NCBI RefSeq assembly: GCF_007954365.1
Contig: NZ_VOLO01000003.1
Span: 62,001-126,000, forward strand
Source: Frigoribacterium sp. ACAM 257
GTDB taxonomy: Bacteria > Actinomycetota > Actinomycetes > Actinomycetales > Microbacteriaceae
Direction of reading: 5' to 3'
DNA length: 64,000 nt
Shown: positions 50,662-59,731 of the stretch, piece by piece
Numbering within the stretch: position 1 is the first letter of the stretch
Layout: each line of letters starts with the position of its first letter
The notes under the pieces: generated by a model
The model's input: the letters and a program-made list of their open reading frames with translations, nothing else
What the model was told of the DNA's origin: nothing
Database searches by the model: none
Position numbers and translations under genes: made by a program

Positions 50662-50721
50662 GCGACGCGCAAACGACGAACCGACGTGATCTCCCACGTC
50701 GGTTCGTCGTTTGCGCGTCGC
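50662..50721. terminator. 60-bp palindrome with perfect 27-bp arms between convergent genes
   Basis: Left arm 50662-50688 begins GCGACGCGC and ends CCGACGTG. The right arm 50695-50721 is its exact complement, with a six-base loop ATCTCC. It lies between convergent genes ending at 50617 and 50730. A 27-bp stem without mismatch is unusually long for a simple terminator, and no T-tract follows. Confidence 0.7.
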
Positions 50722-50729
50722 TTCCTGGC

Positions 50730-51473
50730 CTAGGAGGCGCGCACCAGCCGGCAGAAGGTGCGACGACCGACCGACCAGGTCTGCGACACGCGCAGGCCCG
50801 CGGCGGCGGCGTGGCGGCCGAGTGCCTCGCGGCCGACCTCGGCCCAGGGGAACGTGGCGCTCGCGCGGCCCTGCTCGTCGACGACCTGGGCGTCGTACGC
50901 GACGTCGACCGCGGGGTCCGCCGCGGTCTCGACGACGACGGACCCCGTGGGGGCGACCACCGAGGAGGCGCGGGCGACGAGCGCGGTCGGGTCGCCGCCG
51001 ATCCCGACGTTGCCGTCGAGCAGCAGGGCGACGTCCCACGTCCCCTCGCCCGGCAGCGCGTCGAAGACCGAGCCGGCCACGACGGGGAGCCCGGCGTCGA
51101 CGGCCATGGCGACCGCGGTGACGGAGACGTCGACGCCGAGGGCGCCGAGCCCGCGGTCGACGGCGGCGCGCACCATCCTGGCGGGGCCGCAGCCGATGTC
51201 GAGCACGGAGGACGCGTCGAGGATCGTGCTCAGGTCGGCGGCGTCGGCGTCGCGGCTCCAGCGGGCGACGTCGAACGCGTCGAGGTCGGAGGTGCTGCGG
51301 TCCACCGCGTTGCGGTCCGCGGCGTCGCGGACGCTGTCGACCGGGCGTGAGCCCTGGCGAGCGGTGCCGGGGGAGCGGACGAGCTGGAGCCGCCCCTCGC
51401 GGCGGAGGGCACGGGCGTACGGCTCGGCGCCTCCTGAGCCGAAGGTGGGCTGGGGGTCGGCGGTCATGGTCAC
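50730..51473 (-). CDS. class I SAM-dependent methyltransferase of the glycan cluster
   Basis: Predicted methyltransferase of 247 residues. SAM motif I is VLDIGCGPARMVRAAVDRG at about residues 90-108, followed by LGVDVSVTAVAMA. The C-terminus VGRRTFCRLVR is typical of small Methyltransf-11/25 proteins. GTG 51473 overlaps the DUF2064 gene stop by four bases (GTGA); ATG 51467 is an alternative. It is the last gene of the GT2-DUF2064-methyltransferase operon. Its substrate is unknown; a sugar or lipid intermediate of the same pathway is plausible. Confidence 0.86.
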   Translation of the reverse strand: MTMTADPQPTFGSGGAEPYARALRREGRLQLVRSPGTARQGSRPVDSVRDAADRNAVDRSTSDLDAFDVARWSRDADAADLSTILDASSVLDIGCGPARMVRAAVDRGLGALGVDVSVTAVAMAVDAGLPVVAGSVFDALPGEGTWDVALLLDGNVGIGGDPTALVARASSVVAPTGSVVVETAADPAVDVAYDAQVVDEQGRASATFPWAEVGREALGRHAAAAGLRVSQTWSVGRRTFCRLVRAS

Positions 51474-52141
51474 GAGAGGGTCTCCTCGGTGGTGGGCCGG
51501 GAGGCGTCGGGATCGCCAGCGGTGGTGGGGTCGAGTCGGCGCAGGGCCTGCGCGAAGAGGGTGTCGGGGCCCGCGGCGGCCGCCAGCCGGGCGTCGTCGA
51601 TCGTGTCGACGTCGACGAGCTCGGGCAGGGCGCGGACGCGCAGACCCGCCTCGGCGAGTCGACGCAGCTGGTGTGCGCCGGTGTCGTCGCGCGACATCGG
51701 GACGCCGCGCAGCAGGTCGCCCGTGGGTCGCTCGAGTCCCAGAGCCCAGAAGCCCCCGTCGTTGGCCGGGCCGAACCAGGCGTCGACGTCGTCGGAAGGG
51801 TCGTCGAAGGCCGGGGCGAGGTCGGCGACGGTGAGCTGGGGCGTGTCCATGCCGACGAGCACGGTGCGCCCGTCGACCTCGTCGAAGAGGGCTCCGAGCC
51901 GTGCGTCGAGGCCGCCGCCGATCTGGTGGATCACATCGAAGTCTTCGGAGCCGGGGGGCGTTCGGTTGCCGTCGAAGAGCAGGACGCGTCGGCTCGCGGG
52001 CAGCTGCCGCACCACGGCGAGGGTGTCCTGGATCGCCGCGGCCGCAACCTCGGCGGCCTGCTCGAGGGTCAGGGGAGGGTGCAGGCGCGTCTTGACCTTG
52101 CCCGGCAGGGTCTCCTTGCAGATCACCACGACGGTCGTCAT
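51470..52141 (-). CDS. DUF2064 protein (TIGR04282-type glycosyl/nucleotidyltransferase-like)
   Basis: A 223-residue protein with a GT-A/nucleotidyltransferase-like fold. The N-terminus VVVICKETLPGKVKTRLHPP matches the KxxGxxKTRL signature of DUF2064. LVGMDTPQLTVADL contains the conserved DTP. GPANDGGFWALGLERP is the third family motif. Homologues are annotated as arsenosugar or CofC-like transferases and include, as I recall, M. tuberculosis Rv0540. Activating a sugar 1-phosphate to a nucleotide sugar would fit this cluster but is inference. ATGA overlaps couple it to the genes on both sides. Confidence 0.86.
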   Translation of the reverse strand: MTTVVVICKETLPGKVKTRLHPPLTLEQAAEVAAAAIQDTLAVVRQLPASRRVLLFDGNRTPPGSEDFDVIHQIGGGLDARLGALFDEVDGRTVLVGMDTPQLTVADLAPAFDDPSDDVDAWFGPANDGGFWALGLERPTGDLLRGVPMSRDDTGAHQLRRLAEAGLRVRALPELVDVDTIDDARLAAAAGPDTLFAQALRRLDPTTAGDPDASRPTTEETLS

Positions 52142-52806
52142 CGGCCTGCCTCCCTGAGCAGGCGCGACATGTCCTCGACGGCCCGTGCGGTGCCGCGGAT
52201 CGTGCCGGTCACCTTGCTGCGGCCGACGCGCGGCGAGTACGGCACGTCGAGCTCGTGGATGCGCCAGCCCGCCTCGGAGGCGCGCAGCACCATCTCGAGC
52301 GGGTAGCCGCTGCGTCGGTCGAGGAGGCCGAGGCCGAGCAGCCCCTCGCGGCTGGCGACGCGCATCGGGCCGAGGTCGTGCAGGGCGACGCCGGAGGCGC
52401 GGCGCATCAGGTGCGCGAGCACGCGGTTCGCGACGCGGGCGTGGAACGGCCAGGCCCCTCGGACGGTGGGTCGTCGGCGGCCCAGCACCAGCTCCGCCTC
52501 GCCCGCGAGCACGGGTCCGGCGAGCGTCGGCAGGTCGGCGGGGTCCATCGACGCGTCGGCGTCGCAGAAGGCCACGAACGGTGCCGTGGCGGCCTCGAGA
52601 CCGGCATGGGCGGCTGCTCCGAAGCCACGACGCGCCTCCTCGACGACCAGGGCGCCGTGCTGACGGGCGACGTCGGCCGAGCCGTCGGTCGAGCCGTTGT
52701 CGACGACGATGGCTCGCCAGCCCTCGGGCAGTCGTCCGAGCACCCAGGGCAGCGCCCCGGCCTCGTCGAGACAGGGGAGCACGACGTCGACCTGGGAACT
52801 GCTCAT
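52138..52806 (-). CDS. GT2 glycosyltransferase, polyprenyl-phosphate-sugar-synthase-like
   Basis: Short GT-A enzyme of 222 residues without membrane helices. VDVVLPCLDEAGALPWVLG begins the fold; VVDNGSTDGSADVA and FCDADASMDPADLPTL (DxD) bind nucleotide sugar and metal. FHARVANRVLAHLMRR and GYPLEMVLRASEAGWRI resemble dolichyl-phosphate-mannose synthases. In M. tuberculosis the similar Rv0539 (MtxS) is reported to load methylthioxylose onto decaprenyl phosphate. ATG 52806 lies seven bases after TAATAT (leaderless), and this gene starts the three-gene operon. Confidence 0.88.
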   Translation of the reverse strand: MSSSQVDVVLPCLDEAGALPWVLGRLPEGWRAIVVDNGSTDGSADVARQHGALVVEEARRGFGAAAHAGLEAATAPFVAFCDADASMDPADLPTLAGPVLAGEAELVLGRRRPTVRGAWPFHARVANRVLAHLMRRASGVALHDLGPMRVASREGLLGLGLLDRRSGYPLEMVLRASEAGWRIHELDVPYSPRVGRSKVTGTIRGTARAVEDMSRLLREAGR

Positions 52807-52813
52807 CCTGGTG

Positions 52814-52819
52814 ATATTA
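52814..52819 (-). promoter_or_regulatory. -10 element of the GT2-DUF2064-methyltransferase operon
   Basis: TAATAT on the minus strand, seven bases (CACCAGG), then ATG 52806: leaderless layout and unusually AT-rich for this DNA. Confidence 0.6.
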
Positions 52820-52913
52820 CGGTCCCGCCCCTGGGAGGGGCCAGGGTCGGCCCGGACGGGGGGTCGTCGGCCCTGCTCGGTCTGCCCGGGCAGGGAACTC
52901 GGGCGGGTCCGTC

Positions 52914-52962
52914 CAGCACGGTCCGTGTCGCCGGACCGTCGGCGACGAACTGGACCGTGCTG
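52914..52962. terminator. nested inverted repeats downstream of the epimerase gene
   Basis: CAGCACGGTCC (52914-52924) pairs with GGACCGTGCTG (52952-52962). A second GGACCGT at 52933-52939 allows an alternative short hairpin with 52918-52924. It lies in the 181-bp gap between the epimerase stop and the GT2 promoter, so it probably ends the mtnP-epimerase transcript. Confidence 0.5.
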
Positions 52963-52987
52963 CCCCTCAGGATCTGCAGGTGCGGCC

Positions 52988-54115
52988 TCAGCCGCCGACG
53001 GCAGCCCTCAGCGGCGCAGTCGCGAACTCGCGCATGCCCGCCTCGAACGACACAGCCGGTCTCCAGCCCAGCTCGTCGCGCAGCCGGGCTGACGAAGCGG
53101 TGACGTGGCGCACGTCGCCCGCGCGGTACTGGCCGGTGACCACGGGAGCGGGCCCGCCGGCCTCGCGGGCCAGCGCCTCCGCCATCTCGCCGATCGTGTG
53201 CACGGTGCCGCTGCCGACGTTGAACGCCCGGAACGAGTCGGGCTCCTGCTCGCCCGTCCAGTCGAGCGCCGCCAGGTTGGCGGACGCGATGTCGCGCACG
53301 TGCACGAAGTCGCGCCGCTGGGCGCCGTCCTCGTAGACGCGGGGCGCCTCGCCGCGCTCGAGCGCGGAGCGGAACAGCGACGCCACCCCGGCGTAGGGGG
53401 TGTTCTGCGGCATGCCCGGCCCGTAGACGTTGTGGTAGCGCAGGGCGGCGGCGCGGCCGCCGGTGCTGCGGGCCCACGAGGTCGACAGGTGCTCCTGCGT
53501 GAGCTTCGTGATCGCGTACACGTTGCGGGGGTCGAGGGGGGCGTCCTCCGCGATCAGCTGCGGCTCGAGGAGCTCGCCCTCGGCGTCGCGCGGGTCGAAG
53601 ACGCCGGCGTCGAGGTCGGCGATGCGACGGGGGGCCGGCCGCTCGGTCTCGCCCGCGCTCGTGCGGTAGCTGCCCTCGCCGTAGACGACCATCGACGAGG
53701 CGACGACGAGCCGGTCGATCCCCGCCCTGTCCATCGCGGCGAGCAGCACGGCCGTGCCGTGCTCGTTGCTGTCGACGTAGTCAGGCGCGTCCTGGAAGTC
53801 GACGCCGAGGCCGACCTTGGCCGCCTGGTGACAGACTGCGTCGACGCCCGCGAGCGCCGCGTCGACGACCGCCGCGTCGCGCACGTCGCCGTGGACGAAG
53901 TCGACCCGCGGGTCGAGCGTCGGGGGGCCGCCGTGCACGTCGGGTCGCAGCGAGTCGAGCACGCGCACGGACCAGCCACGGCCCAGCGCCTGCTCGACGA
54001 CGGCCGAGCCGATGAAGCCGGCGCCGCCCGTCACGAGCAGCAGCCCGGGCGACGAGGAGGCGCGGGCTGCGTCGGCGGGGCCCGTCGCGGAGGAGGCGCC
54101 CGTCGTGTCGGTCAC
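52988..54115 (-). CDS. NAD-dependent sugar epimerase/dehydratase (extended SDR)
   Basis: GalE-like protein of 375 residues. The NAD loop is LVTGGAGFIGSAVVEQA at about residues 28-44, and HGDVRDAAVVDAAL follows. Catalytic Ser/Tyr/Lys lie in VVASSMVVYGEG and NVYAITKLTQEH (YxxxK). RYHNVYGPGMP and RRDFVHVRDIASAN bind substrate and cofactor. It overlaps the phosphorylase gene by four bases (GTGA), linking sugar epimerisation to methylthioribose release. As I recall, M. tuberculosis Rv0536 (galE3) follows Rv0535 in the same way. A ribo-to-xylo epimerisation is the inferred step. Confidence 0.9.
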   Translation of the reverse strand: MTDTTGASSATGPADAARASSSPGLLLVTGGAGFIGSAVVEQALGRGWSVRVLDSLRPDVHGGPPTLDPRVDFVHGDVRDAAVVDAALAGVDAVCHQAAKVGLGVDFQDAPDYVDSNEHGTAVLLAAMDRAGIDRLVVASSMVVYGEGSYRTSAGETERPAPRRIADLDAGVFDPRDAEGELLEPQLIAEDAPLDPRNVYAITKLTQEHLSTSWARSTGGRAAALRYHNVYGPGMPQNTPYAGVASLFRSALERGEAPRVYEDGAQRRDFVHVRDIASANLAALDWTGEQEPDSFRAFNVGSGTVHTIGEMAEALAREAGGPAPVVTGQYRAGDVRHVTASSARLRDELGWRPAVSFEAGMREFATAPLRAAVGG

Positions 54116-54999
54116 GAGGTCGCCGACCGCACGGGGCGCGCGAGCACCGCCGCCGTCGCCGCCGACGAGACGAGCTCGCGCGGCGCGTAGTCCGCAGGCA
54201 GCCCCGCGACGATCGCCTCGATGGCGGCGACGATGCGCGGCTGGGCCGCGGCGAGGCGGTCCATCACGAGCTGGTGGCTGACGGCGTCGTCGTCGGTGCC
54301 TGCCTGGCCCTCCTCGGGGGCGAGGCCTGCGTCGCTGTCCGTGACGAACGAGATGTTCACGGCGCCCATGCCGAGCTCGAGCGTGAGGGGCACCTCCGGG
54401 TACATCGTCATGTTGATCGTGTGCGCACCGGCGGCGCGGAACCAGAGCGACTCGGCCCGGGTCGAGAACCGGGGGCCCTGGATGACGACGCAGGTGCCGG
54501 TCGGGGCGAACGGCTCGCCCTGGGCCTCGAGGGCCGAGACGGCGGCGGCCCGCAGCACCGGGTCGAACGGGTCGGCGGCGACGAGGTGCTGCACCCCGCC
54601 CTCGACGTCGAAGAAGGTGTCGGGGCGGCCCCAGGTGCGGTCGATGAACTGGTCGGTGACGACCATGGTGCCCGGCGGGTACTCGGGGCTGACCCCGCCC
54701 ACGGCGGACGACGAGACGACCGCCTTCGCGCCGAGCGAGGCGAGCGCCCAGACGTTCGCGCGGAAGTCGATGCGGTGCGGCGGCACGGAGTGGCCCTTGC
54801 CGTGCCGGGTGAGGAACGCGACGGTCTTGCCGCCCATCTCGCCGATCGTCACCTCGCTCGACGTCGGCCCGTAGGGCGTCTCGACGACGTGGCTCGTCGC
54901 CGTGCCGGGTGCGAAGAGGGAGTACAGGCCGGAGCCGCCGATGACGGCGACGTCGACGCGGGGGAGGGCGGGGGACGAGGAGGAGGAGGTGTCGGTCAC
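54112..54999 (-). CDS. mtnP: S-methyl-5'-thioadenosine phosphorylase (or related purine phosphorylase)
   Basis: Splits methylthioadenosine with phosphate into adenine and methylthioribose-1-phosphate; 295 residues. AVIGGSGLYSLF is the N-terminal signature. FLTRHGKGHSVPPHRIDFRA holds the phosphate site. VIQGPRFSTRAESLWFR and TINMTMYPEVPLTLELGM are the purine-phosphorylase family 2 motifs, with FVTDSDAG near the C-terminus giving the base-binding Asp. Starts at GTG 54999, seven bases after TAGCGT. No Met-salvage genes (mtnA, mtnB and so on) are adjacent; the product may instead feed the sugar pathway. Confidence 0.92.
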   Translation of the reverse strand: MTDTSSSSSPALPRVDVAVIGGSGLYSLFAPGTATSHVVETPYGPTSSEVTIGEMGGKTVAFLTRHGKGHSVPPHRIDFRANVWALASLGAKAVVSSSAVGGVSPEYPPGTMVVTDQFIDRTWGRPDTFFDVEGGVQHLVAADPFDPVLRAAAVSALEAQGEPFAPTGTCVVIQGPRFSTRAESLWFRAAGAHTINMTMYPEVPLTLELGMGAVNISFVTDSDAGLAPEEGQAGTDDDAVSHQLVMDRLAAAQPRIVAAIEAIVAGLPADYAPRELVSSAATAAVLARPVRSATS

Positions 55000-55006
55000 G
55001 CTCGCT

Positions 55007-55012
55007 ACGCTA
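55007..55012 (-). promoter_or_regulatory. -10 element of the mtnP-epimerase operon
   Basis: TAGCGT on the minus strand, seven bases (AGCGAGC), then GTG 54999. It shares a 38-bp divergent intergenic region with moeA. Confidence 0.55.
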
Positions 55013-55037
55013 TCGACGACCGCCGTGAGAGGAACCC

Positions 55038-56288
55038 GTGCGCACAGTCGAGCAGCACCAGATCGCCGTCCGGGCGCTGGTGGAGGAGGCGTTGGCGCGG
55101 CGTCCTGTGGAGGCCCTCCTCGTCGACCCGGTCCGCATCGCGGCCGAGCCCGACCGGCACCGCCGCCGGGTGCTCGCGGCCGACGTCGTCGCGCCGCTCG
55201 ACCTCCCTCCCTTCGCCAACTCGCAGATGGACGGCTACGCCCTGACCGCTGCCGACGCCGCGCGCGACGGCGGAGTCGACCTGGTGGTCGTCGACCCGAT
55301 CCCGGCCGGCCACGTGGGCCCGGCGCTCCGACAGGGCACCGCCGCGCCGATCATGACGGGTGCAGCGGTCCCGGCGGGCGCCGTCGCGGTCGTGCCGATC
55401 GAGCGCGCCGCCCCGCCCGCGTTCCCCGTCGCGGGCGCCGACGCCCGTGTCGTCCTCCCCGGCCCCGTGGCCGAGGGCACCTTCGTCCGCGCCGCCGGCA
55501 GCGACGTCTCCGCAGGCAGCGTCCTGCTGCGCGCCGGCACGGTGCTCACCCCGGCGCGCTGGGGGGTGCTGGCCGCCTCCGGGCTCGTGACCGTCGAGGT
55601 CGTCCGCCGCCCGCGCCTCCTGCTGGTCTCGACCGGGGAGGAGCTGAGCGCCCCCGGTGCCGCCCTCGCCCCCGGCCTCATCCACGACGCCAACGGCTCG
55701 GGCCTCGCTGCGGCCCTCGTCGACGTCGGCGTCGACGTGGTCGTCGAGCGCGTCCCCGACGACGCGGACGCACTGCTCGGCGTCGTGGCCCGGCACGCCG
55801 GGTCGGTCGACCTCGTGCTCACCACGGGGGGCGTCAGCGCCGGTGCCTACGAGGTGGTCCGCGACGCTTTCGAGACGGCGGGCGTCGTCTTCGGGCACGT
55901 GGCGATGCAGCCCGGCGGGCCGCAGGGCTGGGGCTCCCTCACCGTGCACGACCGCCGGCTGCCCGTCGTCTGCTTCCCGGGGAACCCGGTCAGCGCGCTC
56001 GTCTCGTTCGAGGCGTTCCTGCGGCCTGTGCTGCACGACGCGACGGGCGTCGGCACGCCTCGCCTGCACCGCACGGTGCCGATGGGCGAGGCGGCCGACT
56101 CTCCCGTGGGCAAGCACCAGCTGCGACGCGGACGCCTCGACGTCGACGGGCGGGTCGTGCTCGTCGGCGGCCCGAGCTCGCACCTCCTGGCCTCGTACGC
56201 CGAGGCGACCGTGCTCGTGCACGTCCCGGTCGGCGTCGACCGGCTCGACGACGGCGACGAGGTCGTAGTCTGGACGCTCGATGAGTGA
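55038..56288 (+). CDS. moeA: molybdopterin molybdotransferase
   Basis: Inserts molybdate into adenylyl-molybdopterin, 416 residues from GTG 55038, with AGAGGA upstream. Signatures: PPFANSQMDGYALTAAD near residue 55; IMTGAAVPAGAVAVVPIE; LLVSTGEELSAPG; HDANGSGLAAAL; LTTGGVSAGAYEVV; PVVCFPGNPVSALVSFEAF. All four MoeA domains are present. It heads moeA-moaC-mog-moaE, an operon with 4-8 base overlaps, and is divergent from mtnP. Confidence 0.95.
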   Translation: MRTVEQHQIAVRALVEEALARRPVEALLVDPVRIAAEPDRHRRRVLAADVVAPLDLPPFANSQMDGYALTAADAARDGGVDLVVVDPIPAGHVGPALRQGTAAPIMTGAAVPAGAVAVVPIERAAPPAFPVAGADARVVLPGPVAEGTFVRAAGSDVSAGSVLLRAGTVLTPARWGVLAASGLVTVEVVRRPRLLLVSTGEELSAPGAALAPGLIHDANGSGLAAALVDVGVDVVVERVPDDADALLGVVARHAGSVDLVLTTGGVSAGAYEVVRDAFETAGVVFGHVAMQPGGPQGWGSLTVHDRRLPVVCFPGNPVSALVSFEAFLRPVLHDATGVGTPRLHRTVPMGEAADSPVGKHQLRRGRLDVDGRVVLVGGPSSHLLASYAEATVLVHVPVGVDRLDDGDEVVVWTLDE

Positions 56289-56811
56289 CGACGCGCACGG
56301 CGCCCCGCCCGCGTCGGCCGGGCAGCAGCCGGTCGGCGACCTGACCCACGTCCGGCCCGACGGGTCGGCCCACATGGTCGACGTGACGGGCAAGGCCGAG
56401 ACGAGCCGCGAGGCCGCCGCCCAGGCGGTGCTCACGACCCGGCCCGACGTGGTCGCCCGGCTCGTCGACGGCACCCTGCCCAAGGGCGAGGCGCTCGGCA
56501 CAGCCCGGATCGCCGGCATCATGGCCGCGAAGCAGACCCCGGCCCTCATCCCGCTCTGCCACCCCCTGCCGCTCGGCGCGATCACGGTCGACTTCGAGAC
56601 CCACACCGGCGCCGAGGAGGCGTCGGTCACCGTCGTCGCCCGCGTCCGGACCCGAGGCGTCACGGGCGTCGAGATGGAGGCGCTGACCGCGGCGACCGTC
56701 GCGGCGCTCACCCTCTTCGACATGATCAAGGCCGTCGACCACCTCGCCGTGATCGGCGACGTCAAGGTGCTCGAGAAGAGCGGCGGCAAGAGCGGGGAGT
56801 GGGCGAGATGA
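56281..56811 (+). CDS. moaC: cyclic pyranopterin monophosphate synthase
   Basis: Converts the MoaA product to cyclic pyranopterin monophosphate, 176 residues. MVDVTGKAETSREA, AAKQTPALIPLCHPLPLG and GVEMEALTAATVAALTLFDM are the family signatures. KAVDHLAVIGDVKVLEKSGGKSG ends the protein with the active-site Lys region. The first 20 residues are an atypical polar leader. Its start overlaps moeA by eight bases. Confidence 0.96.
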   Translation: MSDDAHGAPPASAGQQPVGDLTHVRPDGSAHMVDVTGKAETSREAAAQAVLTTRPDVVARLVDGTLPKGEALGTARIAGIMAAKQTPALIPLCHPLPLGAITVDFETHTGAEEASVTVVARVRTRGVTGVEMEALTAATVAALTLFDMIKAVDHLAVIGDVKVLEKSGGKSGEWAR

Positions 56812-57299
56812 CGACGTCACCTGCCGCCCGGCGCGCGGTCGTGGTCGTCGCCTCCACCCGAGCCGCGGCCGGGACGTCGCCCGACCTCACCGGCCCGGTG
56901 ATCCGCGACTGGTTCACGGCACGCGGCTGGCTCGCCGGCGAGCCGGTCGTGGTCGCCGACGGTGCCCCCGTGGGCGAGGCGCTCGCCGCGGCCCTGGCGC
57001 AGGGCGTCGACGTCGTGCTCACCACCGGCGGCACCGGCCTCACGCCGACCGACCGCACTCCGGAGCAGACCGCTCCGCTGCTCGAGCGCGAGATCCCCGG
57101 CATCGCCGAGGAGCTGAGGAGGCGCGGCGCGGCCGCCGTCCCCACGGCCGTGCTCTCGAGGGGGCTGGCGGGAGTCGCGGGCCGCACCGTCGTCGTCAAC
57201 CTGCCCGGCTCCCGCGGGGGAGTGCGCGACGGCCTCGCCGTCCTCGACCCCCTGATCGACCACCTGCTCGACCAGCTCTCCGGAGGCGCTCATGACTGA
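56808..57299 (+). CDS. mog: molybdopterin adenylyltransferase (MogA/MoaB family)
   Basis: Adenylates molybdopterin before metal insertion, 163 residues. The MPT-binding signature is VLTTGGTGLTPTDRTPEQT at about 66-84. PGIAEELRRRGAAAVPTAVL and VVNLPGSRGGVRDGL complete the fold. ATG 56808 overlaps the moaC stop by four bases; the longer frame to 56799 would start inside moaC without need. It overlaps moaE by eight bases. Confidence 0.94.
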   Translation: MTTSPAARRAVVVVASTRAAAGTSPDLTGPVIRDWFTARGWLAGEPVVVADGAPVGEALAAALAQGVDVVLTTGGTGLTPTDRTPEQTAPLLEREIPGIAEELRRRGAAAVPTAVLSRGLAGVAGRTVVVNLPGSRGGVRDGLAVLDPLIDHLLDQLSGGAHD

Positions 57300-57756
57300 C
57301 GACGACGACGTGGCCCGGGCGAGCGGCCCCAGCGGGCGCGTGCTTTTGGCCGAGGTGGTCGAGACCGTGCTGTCGGCGGCCGAGTGCTCCGTGATCGTGG
57401 CGAGCCGCGCCTCCGGGGCGGTCGTGACGTTCGAGGGGGTCGTGCGCGACCACGACGAAGGGCGCGACGTCGTCGCGCTGCACTACGAGCAGCACCCGTC
57501 GGCCGGCGACGTCATGGGCTCCGTGGCCGAGCAGATCGCGGCGGAGCACCCCGCGGTCACGATCGCGGTGCAGCACCGTGTCGGCGACCTCGAGATCGGC
57601 GACGTGGCGCTCGCCTGCGCCGTCGCCTCGCCCCACCGTGCCGAGGCCTTCGCCGCCTGCTCGGCGCTCGTCGACCTCGTCAAGCAGAGGCTGCCGATCT
57701 GGAAGCGCCAGGCGTTCACGGACGGCCCCGACGAGTGGACGGCGTCGCTGGGCTGA
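57292..57756 (+). CDS. moaE: molybdopterin synthase large subunit
   Basis: Transfers sulfur from MoaD thiocarboxylate to precursor Z, 154 residues. VVTFEGVVRDHDEGRDVVAL and HYEQHPSAGDVM are the N-terminal signatures. QHRVGDLEIGDVALACAVAS and HRAEAFAACSALVDLVKQR lead to the catalytic-lysine motif LPIWKRQAF. It is the last gene of the moeA operon. Its partner MoaD is encoded 15 kb away next to moaA. Confidence 0.95.
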   Translation: MTDDDDVARASGPSGRVLLAEVVETVLSAAECSVIVASRASGAVVTFEGVVRDHDEGRDVVALHYEQHPSAGDVMGSVAEQIAAEHPAVTIAVQHRVGDLEIGDVALACAVASPHRAEAFAACSALVDLVKQRLPIWKRQAFTDGPDEWTASLG

Positions 57757-57808
57757 GCGCAGCCGGGCGGCGCCGCGGATGCGGTCCGCTCGGTCAGCCG
57801 CCGTCGCC

Positions 57809-57814
57809 TACCCT
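57809..57814 (+). promoter_or_regulatory. -10 element of the ABC-F gene
   Basis: TACCCT, six bases (TCTGAG), then GTG 57821: leaderless layout, which also selects this start over the longer frame. Confidence 0.6.
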
Positions 57815-57820
57815 TCTGAG

Positions 57821-59635
<1,815 letters not shown>

Positions 59636-59660
59636 CGCGCTGGCTGGGGGTCTGGCCGGC

Positions 59661-59716
59661 CGAGTGGTCAGGTCCGGTCCCTCGCGAGGCGCGGAACGAC
59701 AGGAACCGACCACTCG
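59661..59716. terminator. imperfect inverted repeat between convergent genes
   Basis: CGAGTGGTC (59661-59669) pairs with GACCACTCG (59708-59716). The inside is GC-rich with partial further pairing. It lies between the ABC-F stop (59635) and the MarR stop (59732) and can act on both strands. Confidence 0.45.
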
Positions 59717-59731
59717 TCGCCGGGGGCAGGG

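Noticed and set aside
52138-54999. The DUF2064/GT2/phosphorylase set as an arsenosugar pathway
   Set aside because: No ArsM-type arsenite methyltransferase or ArsS-type radical SAM gene is present; the methylthio-sugar reading explains the epimerase and GT-C gene better.
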